NCBI GenBank assembly: GCA_024278775.1
Contig: JAJRSP010000147.1
Coordinates: 1 to 9,275 of the forward strand
Direction: 5' to 3'
Origin: Planctomycetota bacterium
Lineage (GTDB): Bacteria; Planctomycetota; Phycisphaerae; UBA1845
Length of the DNA stretch: 9,275 nt
A program made the position numbers and the translations under genes. Of this stretch, positions 1-6,140 are shown one piece after another. The notes beneath the pieces were generated by a model, which searched no databases, was not told the DNA's origin, and worked only from the letters and a program-made list of their open reading frames with translations. The first letter of the stretch is position 1, and each line of letters begins with the position of its first letter.

Positions 1-1
1 C

Positions 2-46
2 CGCGTCGATGATCTCCCTCAGTGTTTTCGCCGTCTGTGGCTCCAT
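2..46 (-). CDS. Possible 5' end of a minus-strand gene running off the left edge
   Basis: On the minus strand an ATG at 46-44 opens a frame that stays open to the left edge and reads MEPQTAKTLREIIDA. The peptide looks like an amphipathic N-terminus, but only 15 codons are visible. No convincing Shine-Dalgarno precedes the ATG, and the plus-strand frame over the same bases is also open, so this is a weak candidate. No family can be assigned. Confidence 0.15.
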   Translation of the reverse strand, partial: MEPQTAKTLREIIDA

Positions 47-580
47 AATGCAATGGAATACCAGCGCACGCCAAAATGCGCAAATTTACCTATCTTAACA
101 TTCTGGCATGGGAAACCATTGCACGTGGCTGAAGAGTTACGTGCATGGATAACCCAACTTCTCTGTTCGCACCCTGATCGAATCGACGACATTCAGTCGT
201 TGGCAACGCTTGTTGAGTTGTCCACAATAAACATCATGAAGGAGATTATGAGCAGCAGCCCCACTGTGGAATCTCTAATTGATACTTCGCGGTTGTGCGA
301 TCGCTGCCAACAAGGGATTAGAGCGTACGTTAGGGGCGAGCGAACCGACTTCGAGAACACCGGGTGTTCGAGTATCAATGACGAAAACGAGGCCAAGGGA
401 ATCCTGAGGATCAACAGCCATGTCTTTGCAAACAGAGTTGGCAAGGCCGTATTGTTGAATCCGCTCGTTATCGAACCCGTGATACGGTGCGGCTTGAGCT
501 GCATGAGTGACCCACTCTTGGCATCGTTTGACTTGCTCAAATGCCGGATAATCTCCTGGCCTGAGTCTTGGCTCGAATGA
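2..580 (+). CDS. Hypothetical ORF of doubtful coding status, open at the left edge
   Basis: I do not recognise this reading frame. It is open from the left edge of the window; the first in-frame ATG is at 53, giving 175 residues to the TGA at 578-580. The residues are mixed and soluble-looking, with several cysteines (for example LCDRCQQG around residues 81-88 counted from the ATG at 53) and no signal peptide, membrane segment or known catalytic motif. Codon choice is unbiased and local GC is near 50%, unlike the GC-rich genes further right, so if it is coding it is probably of foreign origin. An antisense frame of similar quality (625-275, minus strand, starting MSCRASVRMNEQTLVSFEP) overlaps it, so at most one of the two is likely real. 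No Shine-Dalgarno was seen before position 53. The stop lies inside an inverted repeat at 573-605. It sits where the body of hppA would be expected. Confidence 0.25.
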   Translation, partial: RVDDLPQCFRRLWLHNAMEYQRTPKCANLPILTFWHGKPLHVAEELRAWITQLLCSHPDRIDDIQSLATLVELSTINIMKEIMSSSPTVESLIDTSRLCDRCQQGIRAYVRGERTDFENTGCSSINDENEAKGILRINSHVFANRVGKAVLLNPLVIEPVIRCGLSCMSDPLLASFDLLKCRIISWPESWLE

Positions 581-605
581 AACGAGGGTTTGTTCGTTCA
601 TTCGA
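573..605. repeat. Inverted repeat (hairpin) near the hppA junction
   Basis: The arm TCGAATGAA at 573-581 is the exact reverse complement of TTCATTCGA at 597-605. After a one-base bulge (582) the stem continues as CGA (583-585) with TCG (594-596). This gives about 12 pairs and an 8-base loop. No T-run follows, so it is not a typical intrinsic terminator. It lies about 40 bases before the point where hppA similarity begins and could be the subterminal hairpin of an inserted element, but no transposase is visible. Confidence 0.5.
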
Positions 606-645
606 ACCGACGCTCGGCATGACATAAGGAGCGCATAAGAGATGT

Positions 646-837
646 TTGGTTTACGGCAAGGGTAGTGAAGTCCACAAAGCCAGCGTCGTCGGCGATACCG
701 TGGGCGATCCGTTCAAGGACACCTCAGGCCCGAGTCTGAACATTCTCATTAAGTTGATGAGCATGGTCAGCGTCGTGTTCGCCGGCCTGATCGTGAAGTT
801 CGCGCCGGTGATCGGCGGCTTCATCGGCCTGCCGTAA
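646..837 (+). pseudogene. hppA: C-terminal fragment of a membrane-bound proton-translocating pyrophosphatase
   Basis: The 63 codons match the extreme C-terminus of V-type H+-pyrophosphatases, integral membrane pumps that couple pyrophosphate hydrolysis to H+ (or Na+) export. The diagnostic run is [20 protein letters not shown], followed by [15 protein letters not shown] and a last hydrophobic helix ending GGFIGLP. The [15 protein letters not shown] segment is among the most conserved parts of this family. The whole enzyme is usually about 650-800 residues with 15-17 membrane helices, so more than 90% is missing. The frame upstream meets a TAA at 625-627, and nothing pump-like is found in any frame of positions 1-640. 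The TTG at 646 is only the first possible start in frame, not a credible native start. An intrinsic terminator lies about 65 bases after the stop. The fragment alone cannot pump; it is either the remnant of a gene broken by insertion or rearrangement, or the product of a chimeric assembly join. Confidence 0.85.
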
Positions 838-902
838 CGGCTCGCCGAAATCGGCCATCGGGGCATTCACGCGAACGGCCCAGTTACAATAAGAACTCCC
901 CC

Positions 903-947
903 ACGCCGGAAGCGGCCGATAATCCGCTTCCGGCGTTATTCATTTTT
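903..947 (+). terminator. Intrinsic terminator downstream of hppA
   Basis: A perfect 13-bp stem, ACGCCGGAAGCGG at 903-915 against CCGCTTCCGGCGT at 924-936, encloses the 8-base loop CCGATAAT and is followed by TATTCATTTTT (937-947). A GC-rich stem followed by a T-rich tract is the classic Rho-independent form. It lies 65 bases after the hppA stop, which suggests this end of the hppA transcription unit is native and intact. Confidence 0.8.
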
Positions 948-974
948 GCGACAGTTTCCCGTCGCGGGATCGTG

Positions 975-980
975 TACAAT
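975..980 (+). promoter_or_regulatory. Possible -10 element (TACAAT) for the secreted dockerin-tail gene
   Basis: TACAAT matches the sigma70 -10 consensus at 5 of 6 positions and lies about 145 bases before the ATG at 1125, just after the hppA terminator. No good -35 hexamer is seen at 16-18 bases upstream (CAGTTT at 17), so the call is tentative. Confidence 0.3.
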
Positions 981-1030
981 CTCTGCCGTCGCGTACCAAA
1001 ACCGGTCGCACCAAATTGCGATACGCAGCA

Positions 1031-1056
1031 GCCTGCCCCCTTCTTGCGGGGCAGGC
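1031..1056. repeat. GC-rich palindrome in the leader of the secreted protein gene
   Basis: GCCTGCCCC (1031-1039) pairs perfectly with GGGGCAGGC (1048-1056) around an 8-base loop. It lies between the putative -10 at 975 and the Shine-Dalgarno at 1113, so it would be in the transcribed leader if that promoter is used. No T-run follows. In size and style it resembles the REP-like palindromes at 2143 and 7618, but the sequence differs. Confidence 0.45.
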
Positions 1057-1112
1057 GGGGTGCTCGGTACGCGAATCAACCACGCAGTTGTAACCCGGTG
1101 GGCGGTATTTTG

Positions 1113-1118
1113 AGGAGG
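1113..1118 (+). promoter_or_regulatory. Shine-Dalgarno AGGAGG that fixes the start at 1125
   Basis: A full-consensus AGGAGG lies 6 bases before ATG 1125. The same frame is open back to an ATG at 972, but that extension carries the palindrome at 1031-1056 and would put an unlikely arginine-rich peptide in front of the signal peptide, so 1125 is the start. Confidence 0.8.
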
Positions 1119-1124
1119 ACGAGC

Positions 1125-2078
1125 ATGAACTCGGTAAGTCGTTTCGCATGGACACTTTTGATTGTCGGGGTCGCCGGCCTGCGGGCTGATGGCCAGGTAC
1201 TCGATTTTGAAACGCTTCCCAACGGCACGATCCCGGCGGACGGATTGACCATTTCGGATCAATATGAAGCGGAGTTCGGTGTTTCGTTCAGCCTGGAAGA
1301 TGGAAATTTTCCGGTCATCGCCAAGGTCGGGCCGCCCCAGACCGCGTTCGCGGGTTTTGGGGGGCCAGACATGCCGCGCCCCGACATCAACGTCGGAGTG
1401 TCGTTTCTGACCGACGACGGCGTTGTCGGCTCCCCGCCGTCGCCGCTGGTTATCGATTATTCAACGCCTGCACAGCAGGCATCGGGCGTCATCATCGACA
1501 TCGACTTCAGCGAACAATGGTCCGTCGAGGCGTACGGTGCCAAAGACGTCCTGCTCGAAACGATCGTCCTGAGTCCTGCAGGAAACGGATCGGCGTCGCC
1601 GTGGATGTTTCAGTTTCCCACGCCCGCCATACACCGCATTCGACTTCGATATACCGGCGGAGGAGGTGCGAACATAGGCCTCGCGTTCGATAACTTCTCG
1701 CCCGCCTCCGGGTTCGGGCCGTTGGGCGTCACGATCGAAGCCAACGGCGGATGCGGTACGACATGCAGCTCGGACGATGTGGGACTCGTAGCCGTCATTT
1801 CGGGCGGCGTCCCCCCGTTCGCTTTCGACTGGCAGGAGCAGGTCGGAGCAGACACATGGTCGTCGATCGGGTCAGACCCCACCGTCATCGTTTCCCCGGA
1901 ATCGTCCACGACGTACAGGCTTGTCGTCACCGATGCCGACGATGAGTCTGTGACGAGCGACCCACTTGCCCTCACGGTCTGTGTTGGCGAGCCGTCATTC
2001 GACTCGGACGAAGATGGCGATGTCGATCTCGTGGACTTCGGCCAATTCCAGATCGCGTTTACCGGAGCAAACCGCTGA
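1125..2078 (+). CDS. Secreted protein with Ig/PKD-like domain and dockerin-like EF-hand tail
   Basis: This 317-residue protein begins with a Sec-type signal peptide (short basic start, hydrophobic core about residues 8-18, probable cleavage near ADG-Q at 21-24). Residues 25-195 are rich in beta-strand-forming sequence and start VLDFETLPNGT, a style seen in exported planctomycete and PEP-CTERM-like proteins with lectin-like folds. No catalytic motif is visible. Residues about 200-287 resemble an Ig/PKD-like domain (GGVPPFAFDWQ, then TTYRLVVTDADD). Residues 293-304 (DSDEDGDVDLVD) form a canonical Ca2+-binding loop with Asp at 1, 3, 5, 7, 9 and 12, followed by FGQFQIAFTG, the single dockerin/EF-hand repeat typical of planctomycete secreted proteins. 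Four cysteines (210, 214, 286 and one in no obvious pair partner region) are few, as expected for such proteins. Its role is unknown; export and calcium binding are inferred. It stands alone, with a terminator before it and a 306-base spacer after it. Confidence 0.85.
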   Translation: MNSVSRFAWTLLIVGVAGLRADGQVLDFETLPNGTIPADGLTISDQYEAEFGVSFSLEDGNFPVIAKVGPPQTAFAGFGGPDMPRPDINVGVSFLTDDGVVGSPPSPLVIDYSTPAQQASGVIIDIDFSEQWSVEAYGAKDVLLETIVLSPAGNGSASPWMFQFPTPAIHRIRLRYTGGGGANIGLAFDNFSPASGFGPLGVTIEANGGCGTTCSSDDVGLVAVISGGVPPFAFDWQEQVGADTWSSIGSDPTVIVSPESSTTYRLVVTDADDESVTSDPLALTVCVGEPSFDSDEDGDVDLVDFGQFQIAFTGANR

Positions 2079-2142
2079 CATTCCGTTTACGGATTTTGGA
2101 TGCACGCGCAATCGGGGGGTAGCAGGTGAATGGATCGCCCGC

Positions 2143-2171
2143 GGGTGGCATGTCCGCCTCAAAGGCGGGCA
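2143..2171 (+). repeat. REP-like palindromic repeat, copy 1
   Basis: This 29-base stretch contains GGTGGCATGTCCGCCTC and then AAAGGCGGGCA, with CCGCC pairing to GGCGG around a short A/T-containing loop. It matches the reverse complement of 7618-7646 at 27 of 29 positions. Both copies are intergenic and lie in opposite orientation. Such short, palindromic, intergenic multicopy sequences are characteristic of REP-type elements. It follows the stop of the secreted protein gene by about 65 bases. Confidence 0.65.
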
Positions 2172-2227
2172 ATGGAGCAGCCCCCGAAAATCGTAGCCAA
2201 ATCAGCGTTTTCAGTACGGCCCCACGG

Positions 2228-2255
2228 GCGCGCTTTTTTCGATCAAAAAGCGCGC
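2228..2255. repeat. Perfect 11-bp hairpin with T-run and A-run flanking the loop
   Basis: GCGCGCTTTTT (2228-2238) is the exact reverse complement of AAAAAGCGCGC (2245-2255), with the loop TCGATC. The T-run lies before the loop rather than after the stem, so this is not the usual order for an intrinsic terminator. It immediately precedes a possible -10 (2275-2280) and could be a protein-binding site or an RNA stem between the two genes. Confidence 0.55.
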
Positions 2256-2274
2256 GCCCGCGACGTTCTATTCA

Positions 2275-2280
2275 TATAAG
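2275..2280 (+). promoter_or_regulatory. Possible -10 element (TATAAG) before the aminotransferase
   Basis: TATAAG matches TATAAT at 5 of 6 positions, about 105 bases before the ATG at 2385. The -35 region falls in the right arm of the hairpin at 2228-2255 and has no consensus hexamer, so this is a weak prediction. Confidence 0.25.
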
Positions 2281-2384
2281 CCCGGTGTTCCAAACTTCGG
2301 ACGATCTGGTGGTCCGGGAACGCGGTAGCCGATAGGATGAGTCGGCGGTGGGTTGGGGCCTTTGAATGATTCGGGAGTATCCCT

Positions 2385-3551
2385 ATGGACATTCGTTTCG
2401 CCGAACGGGTTGAGTCGCTTCAGCAGTCGGACATTCGCAGGTTCTCGGCGTGGTGCGCGCGGGTCGGCGGTGTGAACCTTTCGCAGGGTGTGTGCGATCA
2501 GCCTGCTCCGCCCGAAGTCAAAGCCGCCGCGAAGCTGGCCATCGATGAAGACCACGCTATCTACACGCACATGCGCGGCATTGCCGAGCTTCGCGAAGCC
2601 ATCGCGGACAAGATGCTCGCGTTCAACGGAATCAAAGCCGATCCCGAAACCGAAATCGCCGTTACCGTAGGCACAGCCGCAGCCTTTGCCTGCGCCGCGT
2701 TGACGCTGATGAACCCCGGCGACGAAGCCATCGTGTTCTCGCCGTACTACAGCTACCACGTGAATCTGCTGACGCTGTTCGGCAACAAGGTGCGGTTTGT
2801 GGATACGCATCCTCCCGACTGGCGATACAAGTCTGACGAGCTGGCTGCCGCGTTCAACGAACGCACGCGCATCGTGCTCATCAACACGCCGGCCAACCCC
2901 AGCGGCAAAGTGTTTGCCTAAGAGGAGCTGAACGAAATCACCGCGTTGGCCAAAAAGCACAACGCCTGGGTCGTGACGGATGAGATTTACGAATACATCA
3001 CCTACGGATCGCCCCACGTGAGCGCCGGCAGCCTGCCCGACGGCGAGGGCAGAACCCTCACTATTAGCGGGGCGTCGAAAACGTACGCGGTCACCGGCTG
3101 GCGTGTGGGCTACGCGATCGGACCGGCGGAGGTGATCGACAAGATGGGCGTGGTCAGTGACCACCTGACGATTTGTGCCCCGTCGCCGTTGCAGCACGGA
3201 ATCGTCGCCGGCTTGAATCTGCCAGATCGATATTATCGGGACATGACGGACGACTACCTCGTCAAACGCGACATGCTGGCTGGCACTTTGCGCGAGATCG
3301 GATTCGAGCCGTATGTGCCCAACGGCAGTTACTATATGCTGGCGGCCTTCGAGGCGGGCCGGTATCGCGACGCAACGCACGCGACGGAATCGATTCTGGA
3401 GGAGGTCGGCGTTGCCACCGTGCCGGGGTCGGCTTTTTACCGTGATCCGAAGGACGGCCAAAACCAGCTTCGATTCTGCTATGCGAAGAAGATGGCCGAT
3501 CTGGAGGAGGCGTGCGTACGTTTGCGACGTCTGGCATGCCGGGCGGGGTGA
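2385..3551 (+). pseudogene. PLP-dependent class I/II aminotransferase interrupted by one in-frame TAA
   Basis: The frame encodes a full-length (388-codon) fold-type I aminotransferase of the aspartate/methionine/kynurenine aminotransferase group, which transfers amino groups between amino and 2-oxo acids in the cytoplasm. GGGAG at 2373-2377 precedes ATG 2385 by 7 bases. Recognisable family features are VNLSQGVCDQPAPPEV (about residues 29-44), a YT..RG..ELREAIADK motif, INTPANPSGKVF before the break, TDEIYEYI (Asp199 and Tyr202, PLP contacts), SGASKTYAVTGWRVGY with the Schiff-base lysine at 232, and a late QLRFCYA whose Arg should bind the substrate carboxylate. Codon 179 is TAA (2919-2921), between KVFA and EEL, where relatives carry one ordinary residue. 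Both sides are in the same frame with no other damage, and the stop removes the catalytic lysine, so the 178-residue product would be inactive. A recent nonsense mutation (for example CAA or AAA to TAA) or a consensus error fits. The downstream part (to 3551) lacks a convincing start of its own. Exact substrate is not determinable. Confidence 0.88.
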
Positions 3552-3623
3552 TCGGGCGCTGTTTGTCGGGTTTTGTCGTCAAAGGCGTGCGTCGCGACGA
3601 AACGGCTCCCGCGTGCGGATTCG

Positions 3624-3652
3624 TTGATTTACCAGCCTGTCGCGCTTAAACT
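3624..3652 (+). promoter_or_regulatory. Possible sigma70-type promoter for the thioredoxin/propeller pair
   Basis: TTGATT (3624-3629), a 17-base spacer and TAAACT (3647-3652) each match the sigma70 hexamers at 4 of 6 positions. Transcription would begin near 3659, leaving a leader of roughly 68 bases before ATG 3727. The rest of the 175-base gap after the aminotransferase holds nothing else I can support. Confidence 0.35.
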
Positions 3653-3726
3653 ACAGGCAATGTTGGGCTTGGAACACGCCTCGGACACGGGGCATGGGGT
3701 AGGGATTTCCCGCCGGAGTAGTAACG

Positions 3727-4794
3727 ATGAATGGGTCAAATCGGGCGATGGTGCTGGCGCTTGCAGCCTTGATTTTCACGGGGCAGGGCGCGTTTGGGCA
3801 ATCGCTGAAGCTGGGCGACGACGCCCCCAAGCTGATCATCAGCGATTGGGTCAAGGGTGATCCGATTGACGTTGGCAAGGAAAAAGGCAAGCGGGCTGTG
3901 TTCGTCGAATTCTGGGCGACGTGGTGCCCGCCGTGCATTGAATCCATCCCGCATCTCACCGAGATGCAGCGTAAACACAAGAAAGACCTGGTAGTCCTCG
4001 GCATCGCCAGCCCCGGCAAAGGGGAGACGCTGACCAAGGTCAAACGCTTCGTCCGTGCGCGCGGCGATGCCATGAGCTACACAATTGCGTACGACGGTGC
4101 CCGCAAGACGGTTGATGCCTATATGGGTGCGGTCGGAGCATACGGCCTGCCTTGGGCGTTTCTGGTGGACAAGAACGGCAAACTCGTTTGGCACGGTCAT
4201 CCGCTGGATCCGACCGTCCCGGAGATTGTCGATCAGGTGGTCAAGGGAACCTACGACGCCAGCTACGCCGTGCTCCAGGAGAAGTTGATGCCGATGTATC
4301 AACGTCTCAACCGGTTGCAGCAAGCCGGTGAGTGGGAAGGCTTCAAATCCATGGCCAAGACCATATTGGGATTGGATCCGCAAAACGATTCAGCTATGGG
4401 CGCGATGATTTACGCCTGCCTGTTTGAGACAGACGATGAAGCGGGCCTGAAGGAGTGGGTTGAGAGTCACATCGCTGCGAACCGCACGAATTCAAAGGCA
4501 CTGACCACACTCGCAATTTCTTTGATGAGTATTTCAGACCTCGAAAATCGCAAACCCGTCCTCGCGCTCAACGCCGCCAAAGCCGCCTACGATGCGTGTG
4601 AGGGGACTGACTGCGTGACGCTGGACACATACGCGCGGGCGTTGTTCGAGATTGGCTTGGTCGATCGCGCCATCGACCTGCAAACCAAGGCCATCGCGAT
4701 GGTCAACGGCGATGATGCCCGTCGCGCCGCCATGGAAAAAGTGGCTGATTTCTACAGGGTCTGTAAATCGCTTCAAGCCGAGCAGGTACAATAG
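3727..4794 (+). CDS. Exported TlpA-like thioredoxin-fold protein with C-terminal helical region
   Basis: The 355-residue product starts with a Sec signal peptide (hydrophobic core about residues 8-19, likely cleavage after AFG at 22-24). Residues 26-175 form a TlpA/ResA-like redoxin domain: LKLGDDAPKLIISDW, then VEFWATWCPPC with active-site cysteines 67 and 70, and the cis-proline segment GLPWAFLVDKNGK (Pro142), followed by GHP. Proteins of this family carry out thiol-disulfide exchange on the outer side of the cytoplasmic membrane. Residues from about 180 to 355 are alpha-helical, with alternating helices rich in Ala and Leu that resemble TPR-like repeats (for example ALFEIGLVDRAIDLQTKAIA near the end), so the protein is longer than a simple TlpA (about 180 residues). 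GGAG at 3715-3718 lies 8 bases before the ATG. The next gene begins 63 bases after the stop, suggesting co-transcription. The redox partner is unknown. Confidence 0.88.
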   Translation: MNGSNRAMVLALAALIFTGQGAFGQSLKLGDDAPKLIISDWVKGDPIDVGKEKGKRAVFVEFWATWCPPCIESIPHLTEMQRKHKKDLVVLGIASPGKGETLTKVKRFVRARGDAMSYTIAYDGARKTVDAYMGAVGAYGLPWAFLVDKNGKLVWHGHPLDPTVPEIVDQVVKGTYDASYAVLQEKLMPMYQRLNRLQQAGEWEGFKSMAKTILGLDPQNDSAMGAMIYACLFETDDEAGLKEWVESHIAANRTNSKALTTLAISLMSISDLENRKPVLALNAAKAAYDACEGTDCVTLDTYARALFEIGLVDRAIDLQTKAIAMVNGDDARRAAMEKVADFYRVCKSLQAEQVQ

Positions 4795-4857
4795 TCCGTG
4801 CGTTCCTCATCGCACGATCGCCGTCATGCGCGCCACAATCCAACTCGGATATTGACC

Positions 4858-6123
4858 ATGCAAAACGAACGTTGGACACGGAAGGCCTGTCTGGCCAGCG
4901 TGTTGCTGATCGCGGTTTGCACCGCTTCGCAGGCGCAGTTTTCGAAGGAGCTGGTCTCCCCGGAGCGTTTGGCTGCGGTGGGCTATCAGAAGTATTGGGA
5001 CATGACGCTGCCGGTTGGTGGTGAGGGGATTCGCTGGGCTTACCTGCTCGATGAAAACCTTTATTTTGTCGCGTCTTCCGGGCGCATTGTTGCGGTTCAT
5101 GCGGATACCGGCGTTATGCGTTGGGTGGTCGATCTCGATGAGCACATCGTGCGCGAGCACGCACCGTCGCATCTGGTGAACGATGCGGGCGACGGGCCTG
5201 TCGTTTTCGCGACGCATTCGCGCGTCCAGCTTTTCGATCGGCGCCAGGGGAGTCTCGTGGCGGACATTTCGCTGCCTTCCTCGGGTGGCGGCGGCGCGGT
5301 GGCGGCGGGGTCTTCCGTTTTTTTGGGGACAAGCCACGGGCTTTTGCAAAGTATTCGCTGGGCCGACGGGGGCGCTGTGTCGGGTGTGGCGTGGGAGGCG
5401 CGTGTGCGCGGATCGGTCACATCGCAACCGGTATTGAAATTCGGCAGGCTGTACGCCGTTTCGGACGGCGGCGTGGTCTATTGTGTACGCCCGTCGGACA
5501 AGCGGTTGCTCTGGGCATACAGCGTGCGGGCCGAGGTGGCCGGCGGTTTGCATGTGGATGAGTCGGGCGTGTACTTCGCGGGAACGGACCGCAACATTCA
5601 CGTTTTGGATACCGATACGGGCGAGCGTATCCGGCGGTACCTGCTGCCGGGGCCTTTGTTCGATACGCCGACGGTCGTTCAGCGGACGTTGTATCAGTAT
5701 TGTCCGGGCGAGGGCCTGTTCACGTTTGATGTCGATTCGCGTGAGCGGATGTGGCAGAATCGCCTGGCACGCCGGTTCGTGGCGCGGGCTGCGGAACATC
5801 TGGTGCTCGAAGCGGAATCGGGCGATCTTATGTTCGTGGACAACAATACCGGTTCCATCGAGCGCATTCTTCGCCTGCCGGACGATGCACGCACCATTGC
5901 GAACGAACGCGACGCTGTAATCTACCTGTTCGCTGCCGATGGCAGAGTGTTGTGCGCGGCGCCGGATGATTATCCCTATCTGCGTCGCGACGATGTGATT
6001 CAAGCGCGAGCCGGTCTCACCGAGCACGCGCACGAAGCGGTGGCCCGGCCGGGTGGGATGCACTCGGGGCTGCATTTGCACGAGATTCCCGGGGATCCGT
6101 TTCGCAGCAGCCTGGATCGCTGA
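4858..6123 (+). CDS. Exported PQQ-like beta-propeller repeat protein
   Basis: The 421-residue product has a signal peptide (basic MQNERWTRK, hydrophobic core about 11-22, probable cleavage at SQA-Q, residues 24-27). From about residue 55 to 370 it shows repeated propeller blades of the PQQ/BamB type: GRIVAVHADTGVMRWVVDL (76-93), RVQLFDRRQGSLVADISLP, GRLYAVSDGGVVYCVRPSDK (197-215) followed by RLLWAY, GVYFAGTDRNIHVLDTDTGE (237-256), and SGDLMFVDNNTGSIERILRL (321-340). Such propellers usually act as protein-binding scaffolds; no PQQ-enzyme catalytic residues are evident and no enzyme activity is claimed. The frame is open upstream to 4798, but the signal peptide begins cleanly at ATG 4858, so that start is preferred, although its Shine-Dalgarno is weak. 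It follows the TlpA-like gene by 63 bases and probably shares its transcript. The last ~40 residues (His- and Gly-containing) lie outside the propeller. A MITE-like element begins 18 bases after the stop. Confidence 0.85.
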   Translation: MQNERWTRKACLASVLLIAVCTASQAQFSKELVSPERLAAVGYQKYWDMTLPVGGEGIRWAYLLDENLYFVASSGRIVAVHADTGVMRWVVDLDEHIVREHAPSHLVNDAGDGPVVFATHSRVQLFDRRQGSLVADISLPSSGGGGAVAAGSSVFLGTSHGLLQSIRWADGGAVSGVAWEARVRGSVTSQPVLKFGRLYAVSDGGVVYCVRPSDKRLLWAYSVRAEVAGGLHVDESGVYFAGTDRNIHVLDTDTGERIRRYLLPGPLFDTPTVVQRTLYQYCPGEGLFTFDVDSRERMWQNRLARRFVARAAEHLVLEAESGDLMFVDNNTGSIERILRLPDDARTIANERDAVIYLFAADGRVLCAAPDDYPYLRRDDVIQARAGLTEHAHEAVARPGGMHSGLHLHEIPGDPFRSSLDR

Positions 6124-6140
6124 ATTCGGCGTCTTGCCCA

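Larger units (their letters stand above)
2079..2384. other. Intergenic spacer with palindromes, no gene seen
   Basis: This 306-base spacer separates the secreted protein gene from the aminotransferase gene. It holds a REP-like repeat (2143-2171), a strong A/T-core hairpin (2228-2255) and a possible -10 element TATAAG (2275-2280). The open frames that cross it have no plausible starts or coding character, so I see no gene here. Confidence 0.6.

Noticed and set aside
275..625. A 116-residue minus-strand frame starting MSCRASVRMNEQTLVSFEP
   Set aside because: Protein-like in places but no family recognised, no ribosome site, and it competes with the plus-strand frame over the same bases; mentioned under that entry instead of being called separately.
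570..648. Integron attC site at the hppA junction
   Set aside because: The hairpin lacks the paired core sites (GTTRRRY and RYYYAAC) expected of attC, and no integrase is present.
885..890. TACAAT as a promoter between hppA and its terminator
   Set aside because: It sits just upstream of the intrinsic terminator and would give only a short terminated RNA; no -35 hexamer is present.
2919..2921. Recoding of TAA as a sense codon
   Set aside because: Known bacterial stop recoding for Sec and Pyl uses TGA and TAG; TAA acts as an ordinary stop at hppA here. A nonsense mutation or base error is simpler.
2268..3461. A 397-residue open frame on the minus strand across the aminotransferase
   Set aside because: It is the antisense shadow of a well-supported gene; GC-rich codon use on the plus strand removes stops from the opposite strand. 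It has no family motifs or ribosome site.
4787..4792. TACAAT as a promoter for the beta-propeller gene
   Set aside because: It lies within the last codons of the preceding gene, with no -35 hexamer at 16-18 bases; the gene is more simply read through from the TlpA-like gene.
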